Positions 39,685-48,790 of a stretch of 64,000 bases of DNA are shown piece after piece (within the stretch, counting starts at the first letter, position 1; the number at the start of each line of letters is the position of its first letter). Both the position numbers and the translations under genes were made by a program. Where the stretch lies: positions 620,001 through 684,000 of the forward strand of contig JADKKI010000001.1 of assembly GCA_016720595.1 (NCBI GenBank), written 5' to 3'. This DNA is from Myxococcales bacterium (GTDB taxonomy: Bacteria > Myxococcota_A > Polyangia > Haliangiales > Haliangiaceae). The notes below the pieces were generated by a model. That model was given only the letters and a program-made list of their open reading frames with translations. It did no database searches and was not told where the DNA came from.

Positions 39685-40647
39685 CTAGTGCTTCGTGCGG
39701 CGCTGCAAGGTCCGCACACTCACCCCGAGACGGCGTGCGGTCCGGGTCAGGTTCCCGCGCTCGGCGGCGATCGCAGCGTCCACGACCAGATCCACGATCT
39801 CGTCGAGCGGCCGATCGATCGGCACCGTCAGCGTGTCGCCTGCGGGGCTTCGCTCGGAGGGGCGCTGGCGGATCGCCGGAGGCAGATCCTGCACCCGGAT
39901 GTCCTTCCCCTCGCGGAGGATGCACAGCAGCTCCACCACGTTGCGGAGCTCGCGGACGTTACCGGGCCAGTCATGCGAGATCATCGCCGCCCGCGTCGAT
40001 CGGACGAACGTCGGCGGCACCACGTCATGGATCGCCGAGAGCTGGGCGATGAAGGCGTCGAGGAGCGCCGGGATGTCTCGCCGACGTTCACGCAGTGGAG
40101 GAACCTCGAGGACGATGCCCTGGATCCGGTAGTAGAGGTCGGCGCGAAACCGTCCTGCGCGCACCTCCTGCTCGAGAGGCCGGAGGGTCGCGAGCACGAG
40201 CCGGACGTCGGCCTGGATCTTCTTGGCGCCACCGACGCGCATGTACCGACGCGTCTCGAGGAACCGCAGCAGCTTCGCCTGCAGGGTCACGGGCATCTCC
40301 GCGATCTCGTCGAGGAACAGCGTGCCGGCGTTCGCCATCTCGATCTTGCCGGTGGACCGCTCGTTGGCGCCGGTGAACGCGCCGCGCTCGTGGCCGAACA
40401 GCTCGCTCTCGAACAGCGCCTCGGGGATCGCCGCGCAGTTGATCGGCACGAACGGGCCGCCGCGCCGCGGAGACATCTCGTGAAGGCGCCGCGCCATGAC
40501 CTCCTTGCCCGAGCCGCTCTCACCGGAGAACGTGACCGTCACTTCTTTTACTGCGACGGCCCGCAGGAAGCGGTCGAACGACTTCATCACCGGTGAGGCC
40601 ATCGCCGGTTCGAGGACCACGCTGGGCTGGCGCAGGCGCTTGGGCAT
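39685..40647 (-). CDS. Sigma54-dependent activator without receiver domain
   Basis: A 320-residue activator consisting of the AAA+ domain and a Fis-type DNA-binding end. Walker A is [12 protein letters not shown], the sigma54-contact loop is GAFTGA, Walker [11 protein letters not shown], followed by the [13 protein letters not shown] block; the helix-turn-helix is [20 protein letters not shown]. The N-terminus has only ~35 residues before the AAA+ core, so no sensory domain is attached and control must come from another protein or from expression. It is divergent from the hydrogenase-like operon, whose start region holds a sigma54-type promoter; this activator is its likely regulator. Confidence 0.92.
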   Translation of the reverse strand: MPKRLRQPSVVLEPAMASPVMKSFDRFLRAVAVKEVTVTFSGESGSGKEVMARRLHEMSPRRGGPFVPINCAAIPEALFESELFGHERGAFTGANERSTGKIEMANAGTLFLDEIAEMPVTLQAKLLRFLETRRYMRVGGAKKIQADVRLVLATLRPLEQEVRAGRFRADLYYRIQGIVLEVPPLRERRRDIPALLDAFIAQLSAIHDVVPPTFVRSTRAAMISHDWPGNVRELRNVVELLCILREGKDIRVQDLPPAIRQRPSERSPAGDTLTVPIDRPLDEIVDLVVDAAIAAERGNLTRTARRLGVSVRTLQRRTKH

Positions 40648-40782
40648 CGCCGGTTGACTCTACGCCGTCTTCGCACGCCTCGTGGAGGTCCGGATCGCGG
40701 CACCGCTACGCTCCTGACCCTCCCGCCACCCCGGTTCCCCCGCCGCGCTGACGGGTCGGGTCCGTTCGGGTGGAGTTCGCCA

Positions 40783-40795
40783 CGACAAGATGTCG
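40783..40795. promoter_or_regulatory. Palindrome CGACA-AGA-TGTCG, candidate activator binding site
   Basis: A perfect 5-bp inverted repeat with a 3-bp spacer. It lies about 84 bp upstream of the sigma54-type promoter of the hydrogenase-like operon and 136 bp from the start of the divergent activator gene. That distance is usual for an upstream activating site bound by a dimeric enhancer-binding protein. Only one clear copy was found. Confidence 0.4.
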
Positions 40796-40866
40796 GGTTT
40801 ACCGAGATCGTGACCAAAGGGGGCCTCCAGCCGCCGAAACCCCACGCTTCCAGACGGTTCCGCGCG

Positions 40867-40882
40867 TGGCGCACCCATTGCA
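40867..40882 (+). promoter_or_regulatory. Sigma54 (-24/-12) promoter of the hydrogenase-4-like operon
   Basis: TGGCGCACCCATTGCA matches the sigma54 consensus TGGCAC-N5-TTGCA with one change (A to G at the fifth base); the invariant GG and GC pairs are present at the correct spacing. Transcription would start near 40893, giving a leader of ~11 nt before the ATG at 40904. A sigma54 activator is encoded divergently next to it. Confidence 0.72.
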
Positions 40883-40903
40883 ACTCGGAACCGCCGTGCT
40901 CGC

Positions 40904-42893
40904 ATGAGATCGGAGGCGCTCCTTCTGACCAGCCTCCCCGTGCTCCTGACGGGGGCTGCGCTCGCGGTCGGCCTCCGCACGAACCGCGCGCGAGCGCTCG
41001 TCGCGCTCGTCAGCCAGGCGATCGCGGCGATCCTGGTGCTCGCGAGTGTGATCCCGGTGCTCGCTGGCGGACCGAGCCTCGAGGTCAGCTGGCCCTGGCC
41101 GGCGCCGATCGAGCAGATCGCCTTCCGGGTCGACGCGCTGGGGGCGTTCTTCCTCGCGTGGTCGCTGCCGATGACGCTGCTCGGCACCTTGTATGCCGTG
41201 GGCTACCTCCGGCCGTACTTCCAGGCGGGGCGGAATGGAGGCCCGCACTTCGCGCTCCTCAACATGACCTCGCTCGCCTTCGTCCTCATCTACTCGGTTC
41301 AGAACGCGCTCGTGTTCTTGATCGGGTGGGAGATCGCGGCGGTCGCGGCCTGGCTGCTCGTGATCTGGGACTATCGCAGCCAGAAGATCCGGTTCGCGGG
41401 CTTCAACTACCTGGTCTCCACGCACGTCGGCCTGTTCGTCCTGGTGGCCGCGTTCATGCTGCTGCACAGCAAGACCGGCTCGATGGACTTCGCGGAGTTC
41501 GGACGGTTCCTGGCGAGCCACGGGCAGGGGCAGGGCACGTTGTTCCTGCTGTTCGGCATCTCGTTCGCGCTGAAGTCCGCGTTCTTTCCGTTCCACACTT
41601 GGCTCCCGCGCGCGCACTCGGCCGCGCCGGCGCATGTCTCCGCGCTGATGTCGGGCGTGATCCACAAGGCCGGGCTGTTCGGGTTCCTCCGCTTCGTACT
41701 GCTCGGCGGCCGTCCCGAGGAGTGGATGGGCTGGTCGGTGCTCGTGTTCGGCGCCGCCTCCGCGATCTTCGGCGTGCTCTACACCTCGACCCAGCGCGAT
41801 CTGAAGCGAATGCTGGGCTACTCGTCGACGGAGAACGTGGGGATCGCGGCGATGGCGTTCGGCCTCGGGATGCTCGGCTGGTCGTGGGGGAACCCGGCGC
41901 TGGTCGGGCTCGGGATCGGGGCCGGACTGTTACACCTCCTGAACCACGCCCTGTTCAAGTGCTCGCTGTTCTATGCCGCCGGTGCAATCTACCGGGCGAC
42001 CCACACCGTCGATCTCGAGCGCCTCGGTGGGCTCGCGAAGCGGCTGCCGCGCACTGCGGTGATCTTCGTGGTCGGCGGGCTCGCGATGTCGGCGCTGCCG
42101 CCGCTCAACGGGTTCGTCGGCGAGTTCCTGCTCTACACCGGGCTCCTGTCAGGGTCCGCCCCGACCGGCGAGGGCGACGTCGTCCTGGTGCTGCGCGGCG
42201 GCGGCGCTGGCGTTCGTCGGCGCCGTCAGCGCGCTGTCGACGTCCCGCGCCTTCGGGCTCGCGTTCCTCGGAGCGCCGCGCGAACCGAAGCTCCACGTCG
42301 GTGACGATGCGCCACGTTCGATGTTGGTCCCGATGGCGGTTCACTCGATCGCGATCTTGATCATCGGTGTGTACCCCGAGGTCGCCCTCCGCCTCGTCGA
42401 GCCTGCGCTCGCGCTGTTCACCTCCAAGCTCGCCGGGACGCACGTCGTCGATCTGGCGGCGGTGCTGGCTCCGGTGGTGTGGGCGTGCCGCGGGCTCGCG
42501 CTCGCCCTCGTGGTGGGCGGGGTGCTCGCCTGGCGCCGGCGTGCGGCCACGCGAGCGAGCGTGACGTGGGGATGCGGCTACACGGCGGCGACGGCGCGCA
42601 TGCAGTACACGGGGAGCTCGTTCTCGGCGCAGCTCTCGAGCTTGTTCAGGCCCGCGCTGCCCGTGCTGACCCGCGAACAGCTGCCGACCGAGCCGTTCCC
42701 GCAACACGGCTCGCATCTCTCGACCCACCACGTCGATGCGGTCGAGCAGCGGATGTTCGAGGTCCTGGGCCAGGGAGAGCAGTTCGTCCAGGACACCTCG
42801 GGCCGGATCCCCGAGCAGCCGCGCTTCGCCTTCGCCGCGGGGCTGATCGCGCTGGTCGTGGTGGCGCTCGTCGCGCTGGGGGAGGTGCTGTGA
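40904..42893 (+). CDS. HyfB-like proton-pumping antiporter subunit (NuoL/M family), with a frame disruption
   Basis: Membrane subunit of a hydrogenase-4/Ehr-type complex. The first frame (to 42304) gives an N-terminal, multi-helix antiporter core: WEIAAVAAWLLVIWDY, FPFHTWLPRAHSAAPAHVSALMSGVIHKAG and LLNHALFKCSLFYAAGA. Around 42194 the frame must skip one base: GLLSGSAPTGEGDVVLVL then continues as AAAALAFVGAVSALSTSRAFGLAFLG in the next frame, through YPEVALRLVEPAL to the stop at 42893. The joined product would be ~662 residues, the usual HyfB length. The extra base lies in a GCG-rich run, so a sequencing indel is likely. Its stop overlaps the next start. Confidence 0.85.
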
Positions 42894-43804
42894 GCGCGGT
42901 CGCGAACCTGCTCGCCCTCCTGGTGATGCCGATCGTGCTCCCCGGGATCCTGAACCGGGTCAAGGCGCTGTGGGCCGGCCGTCGCGGGCCGCCGATCCTG
43001 CAGCTGTGGTTCGATCTCCGGAGGCTGATGCGGAAGTCCTCCGTGATCAGCTCGGCGTCCACGCCCGTGTTCCGCCTCGCGCCGGTGGTCGTGCTGGTCA
43101 CCGCGATCGCCGCGGCGCTCGTCGTCCCGCTCACGGGCTCGCGGGCCGTGGTCGCGTTCCCGTTCGACTTCGTGTGGTTTGCCTACGTGTGGACCTTGGG
43201 TCGCGTGGCCCTGGTGCTCGGCGCGCTCGACACCGGCAGCTCGTTCGAAGGGATGGGCGCGTCACGCGAGGCGACGTTCGCGACGTTGCTCGAACCCGTG
43301 CTGTTCCTCGTCGCCGGAGCGCTCTGTCTGCACTCCGGCGCGCGGAGCTTCGAGGACGCCCTCGTACCTCACATCGACGGCGGCCCGGCCCTGGTGATGT
43401 GGTTCGCCTCGATCATCGCGCTGTCGATCGTCGTGCAGGTCGAGGCGGGGCGCATCCCGATCGACGATCCCTCGACCCACCTCGAGCTGACGATGGTCCA
43501 CGAGGTCATGATCCTCGATCACAGCGGACGAGACCTCGGGTTCGTCCAGCTCGGGTCGGCGATCAAGCTGTATACCGGCATCTCCGTCGTGGCGATGCTG
43601 CTGGCTCCGTTCCGCAGCGAGCCCGGCCTCGTCGCGATCCTGATCCACCTCGCGCTATGCGTGGCGATCACCGTGGGCCTCGGCCTGATCGAATCGGTGG
43701 TCGCGCGGCTCAAGCTCCGGGTCGTGCCGCAGTACATCGTCGTCGCACTCGCCGCGGGTGGGATCGCGCTGTTGTCGATGATCGGGCGGGGAGGGCACGG
43801 ATGA
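42890..43804 (+). CDS. HyfC-like membrane subunit (NuoH family)
   Basis: A 304-residue integral membrane protein of the NuoH/HycD family. The GTG start overlaps the previous stop by 4 bp. Landmarks are IVLPGILNRVKALWAGRRGPPILQLWFDLRRLMRKSS at the N-terminus, the SSFEGMGASREATFATLLEP loop that forms the quinone/ferredoxin-side cavity, and the acidic EAGRIPIDDPSTHLELTMVHEVMILDHSG block. All segments expected of the family are intact and in frame. It links the soluble arm to the pumping arm of the complex. Confidence 0.93.
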   Translation: MSAVANLLALLVMPIVLPGILNRVKALWAGRRGPPILQLWFDLRRLMRKSSVISSASTPVFRLAPVVVLVTAIAAALVVPLTGSRAVVAFPFDFVWFAYVWTLGRVALVLGALDTGSSFEGMGASREATFATLLEPVLFLVAGALCLHSGARSFEDALVPHIDGGPALVMWFASIIALSIVVQVEAGRIPIDDPSTHLELTMVHEVMILDHSGRDLGFVQLGSAIKLYTGISVVAMLLAPFRSEPGLVAILIHLALCVAITVGLGLIESVVARLKLRVVPQYIVVALAAGGIALLSMIGRGGHG

Positions 43805-44427
43805 ATCCACTGCTGATCGGGTTCGTCGCCGTGCTGCTGCTGCCGCTGTTCGTGGCGTCGTGGCGGCTCAGCTTGTTCGGCCTCGCCGGGCAGGGCCTGC
43901 TGATGGCGTGGATCAGCTACCAGCTCGATCCTTCGTTCTCGACCGCCGACGCCTGGGTTGGCATGTTCGATGTCCTCGTGGTCCGCGGGATCGGGGCGCC
44001 GCTCGCGCTGTACGCCGTGCTGCGGTCGCAGCGTGCGCCGGGACGGGCCGATCTGCTCTCGCCGAACCTGATGTCGTTGACGCTCGCGATCGTGCTCGTC
44101 CTGTTCGCCTTCCGCTTCGCGGATCTGCTGGTGCCGGTCGACGGCGAGGAGCGCTCGTTCGTGGCCGTCGCCACCACGGGCGTCCTGCTCGGCCTGCTCC
44201 TGCTCGCGACCCAGACCGGGCCGTTCAGCCAGATGGTCGGCGTGCTCCGGATCGAGAATGCGATCGCGCTGTTCGAGCTCGGCGCCTCGTCTCACCAGGA
44301 TCTCGGGATGCGGATCGCGCAGACCCTGGTGCTCGTCGCGACGGTGCTCCTGTTCCGGTGGTACCTCCGCACCCTGCCGCGCGCGAGCGCCGCCAAGCCG
44401 AGCGCGGTCGAAGGGATGACCTCGTGA
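43801..44427 (+). CDS. HyfE-like membrane subunit (NuoK-like)
   Basis: A 208-residue hydrophobic protein, matching HyfE in length. It has about six membrane segments; the MVGVLRIENAIALFELGASSHQDLGMRIAQ block corresponds to the NuoK-like Glu-containing helices. The ATG overlaps the stop of the HyfC-like gene (ATGA). In the family this subunit sits between the NuoH-like and antiporter-like subunits and helps proton transfer. Confidence 0.88.
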   Translation: MNPLLIGFVAVLLLPLFVASWRLSLFGLAGQGLLMAWISYQLDPSFSTADAWVGMFDVLVVRGIGAPLALYAVLRSQRAPGRADLLSPNLMSLTLAIVLVLFAFRFADLLVPVDGEERSFVAVATTGVLLGLLLLATQTGPFSQMVGVLRIENAIALFELGASSHQDLGMRIAQTLVLVATVLLFRWYLRTLPRASAAKPSAVEGMTS

Positions 44428-45838
44428 GCTGGCTCGTCCTCGTCGCGCTGCCGCTGCTCGCCGCGATCACCGCGATCACCCGCGGCCCCGGGCGTCATGC
44501 CTCCACGGTCCTCGTGGCGACGGCGATCGCGACCTCGATCGCCGCGATCGTTCACTCGGTACTCGCGAGCACGGGACCGTTCCTCGACGGCTACCTGCAG
44601 GGTGACGAGACCGCGCAGCTGTTCGCGCCCGTGATCAACTTCATCTTTCTCGGCGTCGCCGTCTACGTGCGTGCGCGCGTCGCCGTCGAGCCGGCCTCTC
44701 GCAGGTTCGTCGGCCTCTCGCTGGTGTTCCTCGCCGCCTCGAACCTCGCGTTGATCGGGAATCACCTCCTGCTGATGTGGGTGGCGCTCGAGATGTCGAC
44801 CCTCGCAGCGGCGATGATGATCGTCCGGCCCGATGCCCCGGCGTCGCGGCTCGCCTCCTGGCGCTACCTCCTGTTCTCGTCGGTGGGGCTCGGGCTCGTG
44901 CTCCTCGGCCTGATCTGCCTGATGCGCGGCATGGAGCTGGGCGGTCATCCCGCCACGCTGATGCTCGATGCGATGCCCGCCGCGGTCGCCGGGCCGACCA
45001 ACGCGTGGCGGGAGCTCGGGGTGGGGCTCTTGATCCTCGGGATCGGGACCAAGCTCGGCCTCGCGCCGATGTACAGCTGGCTCCCCGAGACCTATGACGA
45101 GGCACCCGCACCGGTCGCGGCGCTCCTCGGCGCCGTGCAGTTCAACTGCGCGCTCGTCCTGCTGCTCCGGGTGCTGCAGGTCTCCCGCGCCGGCCGCTGA
45201 TCACCGGAGAGCTCTTGACGATCGGGCTCGCCTCGGTGGCCGTCTCGACGGCCAGCATCGTGGCCACGCGCAACTTCAAGCGGCTGCTCGGCTACGCCTC
45301 GATCAACCACGCCGGCGTGATCGCGATCGGCCTCGGGCTCGGGAGCTCGGCCGGCTACGGCGTGCTGCTCTACGTGCTCAGCAACGCGTTCATCAAGGCG
45401 ATCCTGTTCCTCACCGCCGGGAAGATCGAGGCCTACTACGGCACCAAGGACACCAAGCAGATCGCGGGCCTGATCAAGGACCTCCCGTACAGCGGTCTGT
45501 TCCTGATGGTCGGCACGTTCGCGCTGCTCGGCTTTCCGCCGTTCGGCAGCTTCCTCGGCGAGCTGTTGATCTTGTCGGCGCTCGTGACCAGCGGGCAGAT
45601 GTTCGTGTTCGCCGCGTTCTGCATGCTGATCACGATGTCGTTCGTCGCCACGGGGCGGACGATCTTCCCGATGATCTGGGGCGAGCCGAAGCAGGATCGG
45701 ACCTGGCCCGCCCAGAGCGCCCTCGGAGCGCTGCACAAGCTGATCTTCCTCGGTGCGCTGCTCGTGCTCGGGATCTACATCCCGCCGCAGATCAACTCGC
45801 TGATGACGCGCGTCGCGCACTCGTTGGGGGGCACGTGA
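44424..45838 (+). CDS. HyfF-like antiporter subunit (NuoN/M family), with a frame disruption
   Basis: Second antiporter-type membrane subunit. The GTG start overlaps the preceding stop. The first 258 codons run through MWVALEMSTLAAAMMIV, YLLFSSVGLGLVLLGL, GTKLGLAPMYSWLPETYDEAPAPVAALLGAVQFN and stop at 45200. One base seems to be missing near 45178-45182; in the other frame the protein continues as LPRRPLITGELLTIGLASVAVSTASIVATRNFKRLLGYASINHAG to the stop at 45838, which again overlaps the next GTG. The joined product (~471 residues) covers the family core. Conserved residues on both sides argue for a sequencing or very recent indel. Confidence 0.83.
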
Positions 45839-47298
45839 GCTCCGTCCTCGTGCATCGTCAACGCGCCGCGGAGCTCGAACAGCTCGAGCCTGCCGCCTGG
45901 CGCCTCCAGCTTCTCGAGCGCGCGCGGGCGGGGATGCGCCCGCTGACGATCTATGGCCGGCGCGATGGGGAGCACGTGCTGGTGACCTCCGTCCTCGAGG
46001 ACGGCGCTGGGCTGCAGATCTCGCGCACCCGCGTGGACCCGGCGCGCGGCTACCACGAGCTGACCTCCGAGCTCCCCGCGCTGCACTGCTTCGAGCGCGA
46101 GCTGCACGAGCAACACCACGTCCGGATCGCGGGCCATCCATGGCAGAAGCCGATCCGGTTCGAGGGGCAGCCGCAGGCGGCGATGAACGCGTACCCGTTC
46201 TATCGGGTCGAAGGAAAAGAGGTCCACGAGGTCGCGGTCGGGCCGATCCACGCGGGCGTGATCGAGCCGGGCGCGTTCCGGTTCATGTGTTACGGCGAGC
46301 ACGTGCTCCACCTCGAGATCCAGCTCGGCTACCAGCACCGCGGCGTCGAGGCGCGGCTCCTCCAGGGCGACCCGCGGCGCTGGCGCCCCTGGTCGAGACG
46401 ATCGCGGGCGACTCGAGCGTCGCCCACGCCTGGGCGTACTGCGCCGCGCTCGAGGCGCTCGCCGGAGGTCTCGGTCGCTCCCGAGATCGAGCTCGCGCGC
46501 GGCATTGCGCTCGAGCTCGAGAGGATCGCGATGCACCTCGCCGGGCTCGCGGGGCTCGCCGCCGACCTCGGCTTCCTCGCAGGCGCGTCGACCTATGGGC
46601 GGCTGAGGACCACCGCGATCAACACCAGCATGCGCCTGTGCGGCAGCCGGTTCGGGCGAGGCGCGGTGCGCCCCGGCGGAAGTGGGTTGCGGCTGGATGA
46701 CGAGCTTCGCACCGTGCTGCGGGAGGGGCTCGCCTTGCTTCTCACCGACGGCGCGATCATCGACGAGTGCTTCCTCGCGGCGCGGTCCGTGCGCCATCGT
46801 CTCGCCGGTGTGGGGGTGGTGACCGAGGAGATGGCGCGCCAGCTCGGCCTGGTGGGGATGATCGCGCGATCGAGCGGCATCCCGATCGATGTGCGGCGTC
46901 CAGCCCGTGGGATCTACGCCACGTATCCGATCGACGTCCGGCTCGAGCCCACCGGCGACTGCTGGGCGCGCGCCGGGATCCGGATCGAGGAGATCCGGGC
47001 CTCGCTGCGCTGGCTCGAGACCGTGGCCGAGGAGGTCCCCGCGCTGGCACCATCGCGCACGGTGGTTCCAGCACTCTCGCCCGAGACCCTCGCGATCGCG
47101 GTGGTGGAGGGCTGGCGGGGAGAGGTCGTCCACTGCCTCGAGACCAACGCCGACGGCGGCCTGATTCACTACAAGGTCCAGGACCCGTCGCTGCGGAACT
47201 GGATGGGGCTCGCGCTCGCCGTTCGCGGAAACGACATCTCGGACTTCCCGATCTGCAACAAGAGCTTCGACCTCTCCTACTGCGGGAACGACCTATGA
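45835..47298 (+). CDS. HyfG-like large subunit (NuoCD-type) lacking NiFe cysteines
   Basis: A 487-residue soluble subunit: NuoC-like N-terminal part (~1-120), then the NuoD/hydrogenase large-subunit part (GEHVLHLEIQLGYQHRGVEARLL, LARGIALELERIAMHLAGLAG). The L1 position that holds RxCGxC in hydrogenases reads ETIAGDSSVAHAWAYC (in the corrected frame) and the C-terminal L2 position reads FPICNKSFDLSYCGNDL, with no CxxC pair, so a NiFe centre cannot be bound in the usual way. Between ~46375 and ~46465 the conserved sequence is in another frame (two compensating single-base shifts), so the annotated frame there is garbled for ~30 residues. Confidence 0.85.
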   Translation: MSSVLVHRQRAAELEQLEPAAWRLQLLERARAGMRPLTIYGRRDGEHVLVTSVLEDGAGLQISRTRVDPARGYHELTSELPALHCFERELHEQHHVRIAGHPWQKPIRFEGQPQAAMNAYPFYRVEGKEVHEVAVGPIHAGVIEPGAFRFMCYGEHVLHLEIQLGYQHRGVEARLLQGDPRRWRPWSRRSRATRASPTPGRTAPRSRRSPEVSVAPEIELARGIALELERIAMHLAGLAGLAADLGFLAGASTYGRLRTTAINTSMRLCGSRFGRGAVRPGGSGLRLDDELRTVLREGLALLLTDGAIIDECFLAARSVRHRLAGVGVVTEEMARQLGLVGMIARSSGIPIDVRRPARGIYATYPIDVRLEPTGDCWARAGIRIEEIRASLRWLETVAEEVPALAPSRTVVPALSPETLAIAVVEGWRGEVVHCLETNADGGLIHYKVQDPSLRNWMGLALAVRGNDISDFPICNKSFDLSYCGNDL

Positions 47299-48047
47299 GC
47301 ATCTTCAAGGCGCTGCGCGTCCGGGTCTCGCAGGGCAAGCAGTTCATCACCGACGTGCGCACCGCCACGCCGGTGGGGTTCCGTGGACGGCCCACGATCG
47401 GCGCTGTGGCCTGCCCGCCGGACTGTGCCGCGTGTGTCGCCTCGTGCCCGACGGCGGCGATCAGCGTCGCGCCGCTCGCGATCGATCTCGGACGCTGCAT
47501 CTTCTGCGGAGACTGCGTGGCCGCCTGCCCGGAGGGCGTGCTGTCGCTCTCGAAGGATCCACGGAGCGCCGCCTCATCCCGTGATGCCTTGATCCTGCGG
47601 GCTGGTGCGGAGGCCGAGCTGCGCGTCCGAGCCTCGGAGACGTTCGCGCGCGTGTTCCGCGGCTCGCTGAAGCTGCGCCAGGTCTCGACGGGCGGCTGCA
47701 ACGCGTGCGAGCTCGAGCTCAACGCGACCTCGAACGTGAACTTCGATCTCCAGCGGTACGGGATCGAGTGGGTGGCCTCACCGCGTCACGCCGATGCGCT
47801 CGTGGTGTCGGGCGCGCTGACGCAGGCGATGCGCGAGGCGATCCGCCTGGCCTGGGAGGCGATGCCGGAGCCGCGGTTCGTCGTCGCCGTGGGTGCCTGC
47901 GCGATCTCCGGAGGGCTGTACGACGGTGCCCGTGGCGTGGAGCGGAGCTTCCTCGACGAGGTGATCCCGGCGCTCTACGTCCCGGGCTGCCCTCCGCATC
48001 CCCTGACGTTCGTGAACGCGATCCTCGATCTGCTCGCGGTGCCGTAG
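47295..48047 (+). CDS. Fused ferredoxin (HyfH-like) and NuoB-like (HyfI-like) subunit
   Basis: A 250-residue fusion of two subunits that are separate in hydrogenase 4 and complex I. Residues ~1-95 carry two [4Fe-4S] motifs (CPPDCAACVASCP and CIFCGDCVAACP). Residues ~115-245 are NuoB-like with the cluster ligands GGCNACELE, GACAISGG and PGCPPHP. So the electron-transfer chain is complete although the NiFe site is absent. The ATG overlaps the HyfG stop. The stop codon at 48045 lies at the edge of a duplicated 48-bp segment, so the extreme C-terminus (LLAVP) may have been changed by that rearrangement. Confidence 0.9.
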   Translation: MSIFKALRVRVSQGKQFITDVRTATPVGFRGRPTIGAVACPPDCAACVASCPTAAISVAPLAIDLGRCIFCGDCVAACPEGVLSLSKDPRSAASSRDALILRAGAEAELRVRASETFARVFRGSLKLRQVSTGGCNACELELNATSNVNFDLQRYGIEWVASPRHADALVVSGALTQAMREAIRLAWEAMPEPRFVVAVGACAISGGLYDGARGVERSFLDEVIPALYVPGCPPHPLTFVNAILDLLAVP

Positions 48048-48148
48048 GCGATCAGGCGGTCGAGGAACAGCCCACGAGCGACGGCGACGCCGTAGGCGCG
48101 ATCAGGCGGTCGAGGAACAGCCCACGAGCGACGGCGGCCACAGATCGC
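48042..48148. repeat. Tandem 48-bp repeat derived from the 3' end of the MFS gene
   Basis: Two copies (48042-48086 and 48090-48136) of a segment running CCGTAGGCG..GATCAGGCGGTC to GAGCGACGGCG. Each joins two pieces that are 85 bp apart at the 3' end of the MFS transporter gene (51324-51341 and 51428-51468): CCGTAGG-CGCGATCAGG next to the GGTCGAGGAACA..CCACAGATCG segment. The second copy continues to 48148 with the CCACAGATCG end. These are internally deleted remnants of a transporter gene end, inserted just after the hydrogenase-like operon. Confidence 0.75.
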
Positions 48149-48790
48149 TGTTCGACGGTCCCGGCTCAAAGACCTCCGCCCGAATGCCGATGGTCTATCC
48201 TGCGCGATGTCCCGCAATGATCGAGCATTCAGGAGATCGTCGAACAGGGCCTGGAGGTGACATGGTCTAGGTCGTGGTCGTGGAGGCGTCCGTCGTCGTG
48301 GAGGTTGCACGACCTCCCCACCGGTGCCACGCGCGATCGACCTGACGTAGCGCGCGCGGCGCCGGGGGAAGCTCCGGACGATGGGGCCTCGCGCGCGGTG
48401 CTCCGAATGCAGGCGCGCGGTGCACTGTCGACACCCGGCGCGTACGGATGGAGCGTTGCCCGAGCGCACCCGTGTGCCCGCGCGAAATCGATCTGACGTA
48501 GAGCGCGGCGCTGGCATTGGCACCGAACGAGGCCGGGCTCGCGCGCGATGGCGGCACGCAGGTACACGATGCGATTCGACGTCGATCGCCGCGGGTTGTC
48601 CGGAGGCCGGACAGTCGGATCTCGAGCGGTGTCGATTTTGGAAGATTCCACTTGACCGGTCGGCGGAGCGCACGCGACGCGGGCCTGCGAGAACGGCGAT
48701 TTCTTCGTCGAGAATTCACTGGAACGCGCTGTGCGCGAGGTTAGCCGGCGCGATCGCTCGCGTGATCACCCGCGCGTGGAGGAGGCTCTC
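48149..48790. other. Non-coding or decayed stretch with a degenerate direct repeat
   Basis: About 640 bp with no convincing gene on either strand; the open frames have poor codon structure. It holds a degenerate direct repeat: unit A 48332-48413 and unit B 48480-48562, sharing the ATCGAtCTGACGTAG core, a GCGCGGCG stretch, CTCGCGCGCG and an ATGCAGG/ACGCAGG end, offset ~149 bp. The repeat looks like an old tandem duplication, possibly of a lost gene. Confidence 0.55.

Noticed and set aside
44424..45200. A programmed frameshift joining the two halves of the HyfF-like gene.
   Set aside because: No slippery heptamer or pseudoknot-like structure is apparent, and similar indels occur in neighbouring genes of the same operon, so a sequence error is the simpler explanation.
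45835..47298. Annotation of the large subunit as a functional NiFe hydrogenase.
   Set aside because: Both CxxC pairs that bind the NiFe centre are absent even in the corrected frame, so the Ehr-type label is safer.
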